64,000 nt of DNA. Source: Streptomyces xiamenensis. Lineage in GTDB: Bacteria; Actinomycetota; Actinomycetes; Streptomycetales; Streptomycetaceae. The stretch spans positions 1-64,000 of the forward strand of contig NZ_CP009922.3 of the NCBI RefSeq assembly GCF_000993785.3, given 5' to 3'. Made by a program: the position numbers and the translations under genes. Under the pieces are notes generated by a model that worked only from the letters and a program-made list of their open reading frames with translations, was not told the origin of the DNA and made no database searches. This document shows, piece after piece, positions 52,801-60,288 of the stretch (position 1 is the stretch's first letter; each line of letters begins with the position of its first letter).

Positions 52801-53188
52801 GAACGCGTACGAATACTGCAACGCGGACCCGATCAACTGCTACGACCTTTTGGGGACCTTCAAGTACAGCTACTGGAAGAACGCCTGGTGGTCACCCCTT
52901 CAGTATCACTGGGTGAGCGTGAAGTTCACACGTAGCGAGACGATGAAGCTGGCTTGGAGCGCTGCTTCGGCCGGTGGGCTCCTCGCCATTGTGAAAGACT
53001 ACGTGCCGGGGGTCTGGAAGCATGTGGTAAACGGATTGCGCTTCTACGCCTGGACCATCGCGGTCTCCGCAGGTTACATTTACTACAATACGAAAGACTG
53101 TGCGAGCGTGAAGGGCGGTTACGCCAGGTGGAGAGGCCGTCTCTTCGGCTGGTACATCCCTCCCACAGTCTGGCGAACTCGCTGCTGA
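46889..53188 (+). CDS. Secreted RHS/YD-repeat polymorphic toxin, full length
   Basis: About 2,100 residues from ATG 46889 (upstream in-frame codons are possible). Order: basic region and transmembrane/signal helix (KVLLWTAMTTALLLTTEAAL), a beta-rich N-terminal domain, a DNRLRE-type carbohydrate-module-like domain (DTLVKQGETTDWSTNTELHF ... ELRLYNTHSGN) at about 355-530, and fibronectin/Ig-like parts. RHS repeats follow from about 1,100 (YTYDEDGRVTQVT, TEYDRFGNSVRNLT, REYDALGRQISYTD) to the core boundary SRLYNPASGRFLSVDPVFGG. The ~110-residue tip after INCYDLLG is hydrophobic (LAWSAASAGGLLAIVKDY, LRFYAWTIAVSAGYIYY) and ends GWYIPPTVWRTRC, suggesting a membrane-active toxin. The next gene is the likely immunity. 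Confidence 0.85.
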   Translation: MTSLSGRARFSRRHGPKRPSSRRGVSLPLGRQPKVLLWTAMTTALLLTTEAALITATGGQAVALSRPASTDGPQTPMEQDPVREAADIQSAKVAAKLYDRQVEALSERTETSTTWVNPDGSLTTDLSAGPIRFENEAGEWEPVDVTLVRRDDGSLAAKSHPAGLTLAGEEGAVATTLASAAAAPARDLVHLGDGDEKVILQWKGGLPEPIIEGDEKTVARYPEALPGTDLIVESTRTGFEQYLEITRPPVDGAFSYTLPLKTQGLEIERQEDGGFVFTSPDTGDERAVMPAPVMWDATTDTVSGDHANVRPVEMEINGQGENLELVLTPDPDFLTDPTTSYPVTVDPSTSTLANVFDTLVKQGETTDWSTNTELHFGNPGTTNPDGTERWSRSFITWDTSPIRDALITNAELRLYNTHSGNTNCAPEQWAVWETGAASTSTRWANQPQWIQQHALSNQTAGRPNCGGPGWITANVSDLVQTWASAQRTRGHMGLRTPSASTAQWKQVRSANAASNPPRLTVTYNYRPRTGTQQEAGPPYFSYGGEYVVDSTTPVLRDTFVDADGDRVNGTFEIRDAATDARIGDYLVSPWVASGTPAEVTVPANVLAHGIRYKFRTSPYDGTHYNLGWSAWKYFTVDTQSPNAPSAITSTDYPTGQWVKGKGQSGTFSVTPPSGSDHHWLEWSLDGVNWTKHETNGISGAQHLKVTPERDGTHTLQVRAVDRANHRSDTVEYTFHVGPGGFLRPSDGERTARRLALVADADADTYNKVTFSWRRAEADSWSEIPPGHVISDDTPLTSWPVPLVDGRNALLVWNAANTVDPDGSLQIKAVFAGPGGAEGSTAPLSVVVDRNASGAASREIGPGSVNLLTGDYSIDEMDASYFGMGVSRTASSRTPDAGGKQEGQAAVFGPEWVSGTVAELTGSDFSHLKEISDTAVAVVTADATEIHFTANAAKNAWQPEPGSENLTLSGSVTGSFTLTDSEGTVTEFTRSAPDATTWPVSSTLLDGLTGSTTTVVSEAVTVDGKQEARPKRVIAPNSAANAAICAATPSTKGCRALEFIYGEATTATDSTLGDYRGRLKEIRLWSTEHGAANATAKTVTAYAYDSKGRLRESWNPLIIPLLKTSYTYDEDGRVTQVTPPGELPWNLVYGQAGNSATTGEGMLLKVTRPALKPGTTQEVQGQAVTTVVYDVPLTGSRAPHAMGATEVRAWGQTDQPTDATAVFPADAAATSHTGGDLSRTDYKRATIAYLGVSGRQVNVAEPGDHITTTEYDRFGNSVRNLTAANRSVALGAGAQDRTALNALGIRDLPSAERAELLSTRSIYNESGTRLIEELGPIHRIELTKDLTEGTTVRVPSGTSVAARKWTVLEYDGDRPTNGSATVRDQVTKVTVGSQVREHLVVQGEIRESQFVYDWVKGLPVRTIQDPNGLALTSVKEYDAKGRTIMEQLPGSSSAAASTQVNAYWSATGSGPCAGRPEWTDLICSAGPAGEVSDPGSHPAQMPTTTYEYDFWGNVTAEITKANGVTRTSSTTHDSAGRPTATTVTGGIGQALPSTTTEYASSTGREITTSSADAGTITREYDALGRQISYTDADGGNTRAEYDLLDRPVRISDSSPSTVTYSYDTDSEPRGLPIGITDSVAGTFRATYNPDGAISTEELPGGFRLNITRNSLGEETNRIYSRDAVTVYSDGITRSAHGQATSHAGWSHQSYRYDAVGRLVGVDDTYATVCAHRAYTFDARANRVSLVSASGTPGSDCPTGGGTTVTSVYDSGDRIVDAGYVYDAFGRTTSLPGGVTLGYYTSDLVYRQIADGQRQTWDVDPNLRRRATTTESASGSTWTGAVKSINHYGGDDDIPRWTIENTATGEMTRNVTSLSGDLAAVTGKTNGTTLMFSNIHGDVALELPLAAESAPTALDYDEYGNHRANQERPRYSWLGSKQRTTEPTAGLSLMGSRLYNPASGRFLSVDPVFGGSANAYEYCNADPINCYDLLGTFKYSYWKNAWWSPLQYHWVSVKFTRSETMKLAWSAASAGGLLAIVKDYVPGVWKHVVNGLRFYAWTIAVSAGYIYYNTKDCASVKGGYARWRGRLFGWYIPPTVWRTRC

Positions 53189-53210
53189 ACCGCGGAAAGG
53201 CAAATTGCTG

Positions 53211-53402
53211 ATGTCAACTACCAGTAGGCTGATGGCTGTGGCGGAAGCCATCGCCTGCCTGACTCTGGCCGGCATGTGCGTCTCACTCGCTCTCGGAGGG
53301 CACGCCATCGCCACGCTGTTCGGGCTCGGAAGTCTGACTTTCGGCTGGGATCTGTGGAGGCGACTTCGGCGAGCACCACTGGCTACCGGAACGGACCAGT
53401 AG
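53211..53402 (+). CDS. Small membrane protein, likely immunity to RHS tip
   Basis: 63 residues from ATG 53211, 22 bp after the rhs stop, with GGAAAGG upstream. Two hydrophobic segments (AIACLTLAGMCVSLALGG; AIATLFGLGSLTFGWDLW) and a basic C-terminus (RRLRRAP). A small two-helix membrane protein directly after an RHS toxin with a membrane-spanning tip is the expected form of an immunity protein. A strong hairpin ends the operon right after it. Function inferred from position. Confidence 0.6.
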   Translation: MSTTSRLMAVAEAIACLTLAGMCVSLALGGHAIATLFGLGSLTFGWDLWRRLRRAPLATGTDQ

Positions 53403-53432
53403 CGCAGCCGAACTCCAACCGCACCCGATCCC

Positions 53433-53465
53433 GGGGGGCTGCCGCGAGCCACGCGGCAGCCCCCC
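53433..53465 (+). terminator. Rho-independent-type hairpin after rhs operon
   Basis: GGGGGGCTGCCGCG (53433-53446) and its perfect complement (53452-53465) flank a 5-nt loop, 31 bp after the immunity gene stop. A 14-bp GC stem is a strong terminator in this genome type. Confidence 0.8.
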
Positions 53466-54224
53466 GACGTCGTGCATGGCGACCGCCCTGCCGGCGAACG
53501 GTAGGGCCAACGGCCCTGATCAAGACTTCCCCTGTCAAGCGGGCAGGGAGTGCGGCGAGCACGGTTTGGATCTCCTGCTGCCCCCGCGCACCGTACAGAC
53601 ACGTCACCGGTAAGGGAGCCGTCCGGGCTTCCCCTGTTCAGGTTCTCCTGCCTGCGGGCGATCCGGCACAACAACGGCTCCACTTCTGAAAGGCCGGGAG
53701 TTGTAGCGGCGCAGCGCGGCCGGACTGCCGAGCCCATCAGGACGGGGAGAAGCGGGGCCGAAGTTGACGGCCAGGGCCCGAGGGCCGAACAGGGACGCAG
53801 TCGGTGACAGGATGTGACCGAGAACCGGGGCGCGGCCGGGAGGGCGCAGTAGCCATGATAGGCGGGGCAGCCACGCAGCCTGCCCGTGGAACAGGGAGCG
53901 GAAGCTAGCTACCGGTCAAGACCGGGCACGAGCAAGCACCCCTCCCCCAGCAACCGGCCGGAAACAGGTCGACCTCGCCTGAAACAAGCGTTTCCAAGAC
54001 GCGGCAGCAGCAGACGGCGGGAAGGAACGGGTGGTACCCGTCGCACAGGGGGTCTGCGAGGACCGGCACGACGGCCAGCTCAGCCGATCAGTTTCTGAGA
54101 ACCGTGCCATGTCCTTCTCTGGTCTCCCATCTCACGACGCCCGGACACGATTCCACCTGTCCACCTACCTTGGCCAGCAGCCAAATTCGCATTGCACTCC
54201 CACACCACCGCTCTACCTGATGGC
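53466..54224. other. Non-coding spacer
   Basis: About 0.75 kb with no frame of natural composition on either strand. Separates the rhs operon from the chimeric gene. Confidence 0.45.
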
Positions 54225-55549
54225 ATGTCGCACGAATTGATCCACGAGCACCTGCTGATATCGGCCCGGAGGTGGGCGCGTACGGCTGTCGACGCGTTCC
54301 TGGAGGAGCCCATCGACCAGGACTTCGCCGTGCACCACATGGCGGTCGCTGTGGAGCACGCGTCCAAGGCGTACCTGGCGTCCATCGCTCCTGTGCTCCT
54401 CGCGTCCGGGAAGCAGCCGAGCGTGGACGTCCTCCTGGTCCTGAGTGGGAACGAAGGCAGGACGAGAGGGGCCGCGCCGGGCTCAAGACCATCGGCGGTG
54501 AGGGTGCCATCCGCAGGGCAGCCCAGCTCCTGGGCCCTGAGCACAAGGAGCCTGCCAAGCTCAAGGAACTGCGGGAGTCCCGCAACGGCATCACCCACAT
54601 GGGGTGGGGCCATCCTGTGACCGAGTGCCGCGCACTCCTGGCCGCGGGCATCGAGCACATCAATGCCCTGCTGAAGGCCCTGTCGGCAGAGTCCGCTGGT
54701 TTTTGGGGCACGCACCTCGAAGCCTGCACCGCGCTGGTGTCCCAGGCCAGCACCGAGATCCCCCTGATCCTCGAAGAATGGCCCCAGGGCGCGACCCTGT
54801 GGGACTACCTCGCCACCGCGCTGCGCAGGCCGACCTCAGCCCTGCTCGTCAGCGGCGAACGCACCCTGGCCGCCGAGTTCCCCACCGAAGCCCAAGCCCG
54901 CACCGTCCTGGGCGCCATCGGCCAAGGCGAACGCACCTTCACCCTCATCGGGCGGGCCGCGGGCGGCCTGCACCCCGGCTCCGTCACCCGTTCCCTGGAC
55001 ATCCTCACATCCCGCCGCATGGTCGCCGCCGAGCTACCGCTGTCCACCAAACCGAGTCGCGAGACCCGCTACCGCATCGATGACCCGTACCTGCGCTTCT
55101 GGCTCTCTTTCATCGGCCCCGGTATCCCCGCCGTCGAACGCGGCCGCGGCGACCGCGTCCTCGACGCCATCCGCACGAGCTGGACCTCCTGGCGCGGCCG
55201 CGCCGTCGAGCCCGTCATCCGCGAAGCGCTCTGGCGGCTGGCCGACGACGTACTCCCGGCCGGGACCAACACCGTCGGCGGCTACTGGACCCGAACCAAC
55301 GACCCGGAGATCGACCTCATCGGCGCCGACCGCTCCCCCATCGCCAAAAAGGTCACCTTCGCCGGATCGGTCAAGTGGCTGGAAAGCAAGCCCTTCGACG
55401 CCCGCGACCTCGCCCGCCTCATCGCCCACCGAGCCCAACTCCCAGGAGCCGACGACACCACCCCACTCCTCGCCGTCACCCGCAACGGCTGCACCGCCGA
55501 AGGCATCCGCTCCCTCACCCCCGAAGACCTCCTGAACGCCTGGCACTGA
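54225..55549 (+). pseudogene. Chimera: HEPN-like gene (frameshifted) joined to AAA/DUF234 C-terminus
   Basis: ATG 54225 opens MSHELIHEHLLISARRWART, EPIDQDFAVHHMAVAVEHAS, KAYLASIAPVLLASG. Near 54450-54480 the natural frame changes and continues RAGLKTIGGEGAIRRAAQLL, LKELRESRNGITHMGWGHPV, ECRALLAAGIEHINALLKAL. RNGITH is an R-x4-H HEPN-type motif in a helical fold. At 54759 the sequence becomes identical to the 3' half of the ATPase gene (PLILEEWPQGATLWDYLAT onward) and stays in frame to its stop. The result is a rearrangement product: HEPN part broken by a shift, ATPase part without Walker A. Confidence 0.7.
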
Positions 55550-55566
55550 CCCGGCACACCGCCCGC
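54759..55566 (+). repeat. 808-bp exact direct repeat, copy 2
   Basis: Identical to 38094-38901. The left border falls inside a T-C5-T run common to both loci. The right border lies 17 bp after the ATPase stop and about 55 bp before an IS5-type remnant, which may have mobilised it. Confidence 0.9.
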
Positions 55567-55644
55567 GCCACTGCTCCAAACGGTTGAAGCAACGTTCCAC
55601 AACGTTGTAGTGCCTCTAAGGCGTGTTTGAGATGTTGATCAAGG

Positions 55645-56004
55645 GTGTGGAACGATCAGGGAGTGGCTCGTGGAGATCTGACGGACGAACAGTGGGCTCG
55701 GCTGGAGGCGGTATTGCCGCCGCTGCCGAGGATGGGGCGGAAGCCGCGGGATCGGAGGCAGTGCTTCGACGGGATCTGGTGGCGGGCTCGCACGGGTTCT
55801 CCGTGGCGGGATGTGCCCGAGCGATACGGGCCGTGGGAGACCGCGTACACGCTCTTCCGGCGCTGGCAGATCGACGGGACCTGGGCCCGCGTTCTGAAGA
55901 AGTTGCAGGTCAAGGCCGATGCGGCGGAGCGACACCCCGGCTGTCTCTACAAAAGAGACAAGAGGGGTGTGACAACGGCTCACCAGGCCGGTCAAGGGCC
56001 CTGA
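55645..56004 (+). pseudogene. IS5-family transposase N-terminal remnant
   Basis: Frame GVARGDLTDEQWARLEAVLP, PLPRMGRKPRDRRQCFDGIW, WRARTGSPWRDVPERYGPWE and TLFRRWQIDGTWARVLKKLQ is the DUF4096/IS5-type transposase start (LTDxQWxxLExxLP...RxxxxGIxWRxRTGxPWRDLPxxYGPWxTVYxRFxRWxxDGTW). After ADAAER the DDE part is missing. The upstream TAAGGCGTGTTTGAGATGTT (55618-55637) looks like its terminal repeat. Confidence 0.75.
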
Positions 56005-56469
56005 CCTGCACCGATGCGCAGAGCTAGACGGAAGGGCACGGAAGCGGGATCGGAGGGAGGACCGGAAGCCACAACGGAAGGAACCCCCGAAGGCTTGACC
56101 ACCGCCACCAGCCGGCACACGAGCCGAACCGCAGGACGAGGACGGAGCCCGCTGCGGCACGGGGCCGGCCGGCTCCCCCCACACCCGACCACCACACCGG
56201 TCCACCCCGGTCATCATCACGAACACATGCGCCTCCTTCTGCTGGACCAACGACCTTTCACCCCACCAAAGGGCCGCATAGACCCCCTATGTGACCGGCA
56301 CCGGCCAAGAACCCGAAAGACGTCCCGTTGGCACAGCACCGGCGGTGGCAGAGCCGCGTCATCGTCGCGGCCCACCCCTTGACCACCACCTGACATCCCG
56401 GATCATCCCCTGACCAGGAACACCCCCAACGAGACACACTCGTGCCCCGGGGCCCTTACGCTTCCGGGC
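56005..56469. other. Spacer after IS5 remnant
   Basis: No convincing gene on either strand in about 0.46 kb. The far end of the IS is not visible as an inverted repeat, consistent with deletion. Confidence 0.4.
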
Positions 56470-56838
56470 ATGCTGGAGAACAAGCACCGCGCCGCTACCC
56501 TTGGTCACGCCTTCCACCAGCTCGCCGTCGAGGTCTGGGACGTCCTGGAAAGCTGCGGACTACGCCCGTTCGACAGCGTCTCCACGAAAGAAGACGGCGG
56601 ACGAGGAGGTGTCGGCCTCCGGCTGGTGAAGGACGGAGTCAGCGTCGGCTGGCTACCTGGCGACGATGCGGAGAAGCGCATCTACGAGACCTCGAAGGCC
56701 GCTCTGCAGCTGCGGACATCCGGAGCCGTGCTGACCAGCGCCATCTCCACCGTCCTGCTCGCCCACAGCTTCCACGTGCGGGCGGCGCACCAGGAGGACT
56801 TGCCGATGCCGCTGCTGCTGGTCACCGGCCGCCAATAG
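56470..56838 (+). CDS. Hypothetical protein
   Basis: 122 residues from ATG 56470: MLENKHRAATLGHAFHQLAV, EVWDVLESCGLRPFDSVSTK, GGVGLRLVKDGVSVGWLPGD, DAEKRIYETSKAALQLRTSG, then a hydrophobic helix and PMPLLLVTGRQ. Natural composition, no recognised domain. Followed by the repeat segment related to 29088-29277, so both copies of that segment sit next to small unknown genes. Confidence 0.6.
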   Translation: MLENKHRAATLGHAFHQLAVEVWDVLESCGLRPFDSVSTKEDGGRGGVGLRLVKDGVSVGWLPGDDAEKRIYETSKAALQLRTSGAVLTSAISTVLLAHSFHVRAAHQEDLPMPLLLVTGRQ

Positions 56839-56888
56839 AGTGCCGGGAATCGCCACGGATGCCACAGTGCCGAGCACTCCGAGCCGGC

Positions 56889-56985
56889 GAGACCGCCAAC
56901 CGCGGTAGGCACGAGTAGGCAGCAGTAGGCGGAGCAGGCACTGCCGACAACCGGGGTGCCAACACCTATTGGCACCGTGGGCACC
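56889..56985. promoter_or_regulatory. Second copy of the GTGCCAA-N6-TTGGCAC segment
   Basis: Contains CAACCGCGGTAGGCACG, as at about 29096-29110, then GTAGGC repeated at 56905, 56915 and 56925 with 10-bp period. The 20-bp inverted repeat GTGCCAACACCTATTGGCAC at 56956-56975 differs from that at 29188-29207 by one base in the spacer. Shared origin with the 29-kb field is clear; the tandem TTGGCAC array is shorter here. Confidence 0.6.
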
Positions 56986-57055
56986 CTGCTATGAAGCGAC
57001 GGTGCTGGTCGCAGCCATCAACGCATGGGTGTGACCAGCAGCGTCACAGCGGCTC

Positions 57056-57511
57056 TCACACGATGTCGAATTCGTTTCCCTCGGGGTCCTGCATGGCGGC
57101 GGCGTAGAGCCCCATGCCCGGCTCATCCTTGATCCGCAGCACGGTGGCACCAGCTTTGACCAGCCGTTCCACTGTGGCCTTGACCCGCTGTGTGCGGATG
57201 TCCAGTGGCACGTCACGGCCCCCACCAGGCTTCAGGTCGAAGTGCCACCGGTTCTTGGCGACCTTCGGCTCCGGAACCTGTTGGAACCACACCCTCGGTC
57301 CACGTCCCGCGGGATCGATGATCGACTCCGGTATGTCCCCGGCGCCAGCCGGCAACTCTGCCTCGGGCACCCCCACCGCCGCCCAGTAAGCACGCCACGT
57401 GGCGTGCCCGCCCGGCGCAGGCTCAGGCACGTAGCCCAGGGCCTCGGCCCAGAACGTCACCATTCGCTGCGGATCGGAGCAGTCGATCGTCAGCTGCACT
57501 GTCATTTCCAT
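57056..57511 (-). CDS. VOC-family (glyoxalase-like) protein
   Basis: 151 residues, one VOC module doubled in the usual way: MTVQLTIDCSDPQRMVTFWA, EALGYVPEP as first half, NRWHFDLKPGGGRDVPLDI and a closing MQDPEGNEFDIV. Candidate metal ligands are the H of WHFDL and the E of PEGNEF. This is the Glyoxalase_6 type common in Streptomyces, often resistance or detoxification proteins; the substrate is unknown. The stop lies near the repeat segment; no operon partner. Confidence 0.85.
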   Translation of the reverse strand: MEMTVQLTIDCSDPQRMVTFWAEALGYVPEPAPGGHATWRAYWAAVGVPEAELPAGAGDIPESIIDPAGRGPRVWFQQVPEPKVAKNRWHFDLKPGGGRDVPLDIRTQRVKATVERLVKAGATVLRIKDEPGMGLYAAAMQDPEGNEFDIV

Positions 57512-57836
57512 GCCCGGAGCATCCCAGGCAGGTCTGACAGACGATCCGCTTTCTCAACAGGCCCTGGCCGGGTGGCCCCGGCCTCTCCCCGAGGCCACCC
57601 GGGCGGTCAGGCCCACGGGGTGTCACTGGCGGGTTTCTCTGCTCCAGTGCCCATCCGTGGGGTCAGCAGTCCCAGCCGCCGGCCGGGCGGGTTTCGGAGA
57701 CAGTCGGGTTGCACAGGCTTGGCGTGGCTGGCCGAGCTGGTGACCTGAGCTCTCCGGGGCCGCCGCGAGGCTCTTATGCTGGAGGCCAGCGGCGCGCCGA
57801 TGTGCGTCCGGGAAAAAATGGGTCCTGCCCTATGTC

Positions 57837-58115
57837 ATGGGAACGATGACGACACGCCCCATCCCCACCCCCGTTGATGTCTACCAAGCCCACGCGATGA
57901 CTCGCCTCGTGATTGCGGTAGCCCTGTGTGACGCCGTCATACTGGCGATCGGAATCCAGCTCGGCTACACAAACCTGCAGATGTACGCCGTGCTGTTCGC
58001 CGAGATGCTCATGCTCGGAGGCGGGATCGCCGGGCTGCTCCTCGGCAGTCCGATTCTCACCTCCACCGCAGCCGCCACGAGCTTCCTGCTGATCGGTGCC
58101 CACTGGCTCAGCTGA
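57837..58115 (+). CDS. Small membrane protein
   Basis: 92 residues from ATG 57837 (ATG 57846 is also possible). Three hydrophobic segments: LVIAVALCDAVILAIGIQL, MYAVLFAEMLMLGGGIAGLL, LTSTAAATSFLLIGAHWLS. Short basic N-terminus. No family recognised. Its end meets the truncated end of the minus-strand trypsin/STAND gene. Confidence 0.55.
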   Translation: MGTMTTRPIPTPVDVYQAHAMTRLVIAVALCDAVILAIGIQLGYTNLQMYAVLFAEMLMLGGGIAGLLLGSPILTSTAAATSFLLIGAHWLS

Positions 58116-59052
58116 CCCGGTCCGCTGCGCCTGCCCACGCGCCTCCGGATGGATGAGGGAAGTCAGTCCGGCCGCCAGCACCCCCAGCAAATCGCGGGTG
58201 CGCGGCACCACACAGGTGGCCCTCCCTTCCTGGCGCAGCCGGGGCCCCACCCCCGCACGCACCACGGAGGACTTGCCGCACCCTGAGGCGCCCAGCACGG
58301 TCACCAGCGGATGGTCCAACACCAGGCGAGTGATCCGCTCGGTCTCTTCATCCCGGCCGAAGAACGCCGCCGCGTTGCTCTCCTGGTACGCCTCCAGGCC
58401 GGGGAACGGTGATGGCAGGCCCACCACGTCCCGCAACGACGGGGCGGCGGCCACCAGGCGGTCGGTGGGGATCAGGAACGCCACCGGGTGACCGGGATCG
58501 GCTGCGACCACCATGCCCACCACAGCGGCCAGCTCGTCGTCCCACACGGGCGCGCCGCTGAACCCCCGGCGCACGGCGTAGCGGCCGTCGGTGGCCTGCT
58601 CGAACTGGAGCCAGCCGTTGCCCTGCTGCTGCCGTAGCACCGCGGAGTGCCACACGCTCTGGTCGTGGCTGTGGGGAAACCGAGCGTTCTGGCGCGGTGT
58701 CCCCATAGTTGGTCGCCGCTCTCCATCAGCGGTACGTGTTGGGTGCCGGGCAGTGGCGCCGCCATCTCCAGTACGGCGACATCCGCCTGTGGGTGCCAGT
58801 CGCGCACCCGTCGCTGGGAAGGGCCCGGGGCCGTCGACGGCCCCGACGTCCACCATGACCCGGGTGCCGGGGCTCGTTTCCTCGCCCGCACGGATCATGT
58901 GTGCGCAGGTGACGGCGAGCCGTTCGGACACCAGGAACGCGGCTCCCGCCACGGAGCCGTCGGGCCGCAGCACCCGCAGGATGCCGCCTGCCAGCGGTGC
59001 GGGTTCGAGCGCGGTCACCGCGGATCGGGTTACGGTCGCCAGGTCTTGGCCT
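58115..59052 (-). pseudogene. Trypsin-like peptidase plus STAND NTPase, truncated and frameshifted
   Basis: Starting near 59050: DLATVTRSAVTALEPAPLAG, ILRVLRPDGSVAGAAFLVSE and RLAVTCAHMIRAGEE (catalytic His). The Asp region (ADVAVLEMAAPLPGTQ) is in another frame, and the Ser region (RRGFSGAPVWDDELAAVVGM) is back in the first, so at least two indels lie between about 58640 and 58830. Then SPFPGLEAYQESNAAAFFGR and VTVLGASGCGKSSVVRAGVG (Walker A) open the nSTAND NTPase, which ends abruptly about 45 residues later near 58130. This is a relic of the trypsin-STAND conflict systems that pair with trypco genes. Confidence 0.65.
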
Positions 59053-59340
59053 CGGAGGCGGCGGCGATCAGGATGTCCGCCTCCGCCGTCAGGGAGATGC
59101 CGGAGTCGAGGCTGATCTCCTCCGGCGGGCTCCATGTCCGAGAACCGCGCCACGAACGTCTCCGCGACGGGCCGCACCACGCCCAGCGACCTCGTCGCCC
59201 GCCAGACCGGCAGTTCGCCCCTCCTGCCGACCGGCACCACACCCTGCTCGCTGTCCGGCACGGCCTCCCGGACATGTACCCGGACGTACTCAGTGCCCTC
59301 GTCGGGTCACCGGCAACTCGATCACGTGCACGAAATCCAC
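59030..59340 (-). pseudogene. trypco1 / CU044_2847-family gene, frameshifted
   Basis: GTG 59340 starts VDFVHVIELPVTRRG, then the frame shifts to EGTEYVRVHVREAVPDSEQG, LPVWRATRSLGVVRPVAETF, VARFSDMEP. It shifts again to PPEEISLDSGISLTAEADIL and IAAASEAKTW with the stop at 59030. This follows the CU044_2847 (trypsin co-occurring domain 1) pattern of a beta-barrel-like N-terminus, VRPVAExFxxRF and EVxxExGxxLxAEAxxxIA. It overlaps the start of the protease gene, as in intact systems. Two indels make it inactive. Confidence 0.6.
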
Positions 59341-59624
59341 CTCTTCTCCACCTCTGGCGGATATGCCCGATCCGCTGGGCGCGTACGCGTACACAGGAAT
59401 CCCATGTAATTTTCTGCCGCAGGAATCCGGTCGTTCTCACGGCGTGCCGACCTGCTGACGGATCGTTGGCGGGGACCGGTCGTGGGCGCAGCCGAACGGG
59501 GCATTCCGCCGCAGCGGGATCTGTCCGATGACTCACGCCATGGCCATCGGCCGCTGACCGGCACGAGTACCCAACTCGCCATTCACACCAGACCCGTGAG
59601 CAGTAACTTCAGCTTGCACACCGC

Positions 59625-60203
59625 TCATTGAGGTGCGGTTGCGGTTCGTATGATCATTTCGACAAGCTGATCGCCGGTAACGTGCCACTTCTTGGCCTCC
59701 AGGAGACCACCGTTCTCGAAGCTGATGATGCCGTGCACGCTGGTCAGCAACATCGCACCGACCGGCCGGGCGCGCTGTGGATCCGCGAGGGCGCCCGCGA
59801 CGATCGAAAGGAACTGGTCGTGCGTGCGTGACACCGCAGCGATCGCTTCGCTGGAGGCAGTCGATGGCGCGCCAAACATCAACGCATAGGCGTGTGGGCG
59901 CCGCCGACCGACATCCATCAGGCCAGCCAGTGCGCGCGCCAGGCGCTCGGGCGGCGTCAGATGTTCCGCCGCAATGAGTGCTTCGAGGTCTTCGCTAACC
60001 TGTCCCCAGCTCCTGGCTGCGACCGCGGCGAGCAGGTGCTCCTTGTCCGGAAAATGTCCGTACGGCGCACCGCGAGACACCTCCGCCCTGCCCCCCACGG
60101 CGCGCAGGGTCACCGCGCCGGGCCCGCCCTCGTCCAGCAGATCGGCGGCAGCTTCGACCAGCGCTCGCCGGGTGGCTGCGGCACTTTCCAATCGGCTGAC
60201 CAT
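59625..60203 (-). CDS. TetR/AcrR-family repressor
   Basis: 192 residues from ATG 60203 (frame open to 60230). The N-terminal HTH is classical: RRALVEAAADLLDEGGPGAV, TLRAVGGRAEVSRGAPYGHF and PDKEHLLAAVAARSW. The C-terminal ligand domain is helical (LARALAGLMDVGRRRPHAYA, LMFGAPS, ...TSVHGIISFENGGLLEAKKW), of the TetR_C type found with SDR and oxidoreductase genes. It is divergent from the SDR gene, and the shared 70-bp gap holds palindromes it probably binds, giving repression of both genes. Confidence 0.88.
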   Translation of the reverse strand: MVSRLESAAATRRALVEAAADLLDEGGPGAVTLRAVGGRAEVSRGAPYGHFPDKEHLLAAVAARSWGQVSEDLEALIAAEHLTPPERLARALAGLMDVGRRRPHAYALMFGAPSTASSEAIAAVSRTHDQFLSIVAGALADPQRARPVGAMLLTSVHGIISFENGGLLEAKKWHVTGDQLVEMIIRTATAPQ

Positions 60204-60217
60204 GCCCCCAATGTTAC

Positions 60218-60288
60218 GTGACGCCGTCACACGACTCGTTTGACAATGTCATACGAGTTGCTATCGTCACTCGCATGACAACGTCATA
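60218..60288 (+). promoter_or_regulatory. TetR operators and leaderless-type SDR promoter
   Basis: GTGACGCCGTCAC (60218-60230) is a palindrome. TGACAATGTCATA (60241-60253) and TGACAACGTCATA (60276-60288) are near-identical repeats 35 bp apart, the second lying over the SDR start codon. TTGACA (60240-60245), a 16-nt spacer and TATCGT (60262-60267) form a promoter whose start would fall at or next to the ATG (60275), so the mRNA is probably leaderless. Confidence 0.7.
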
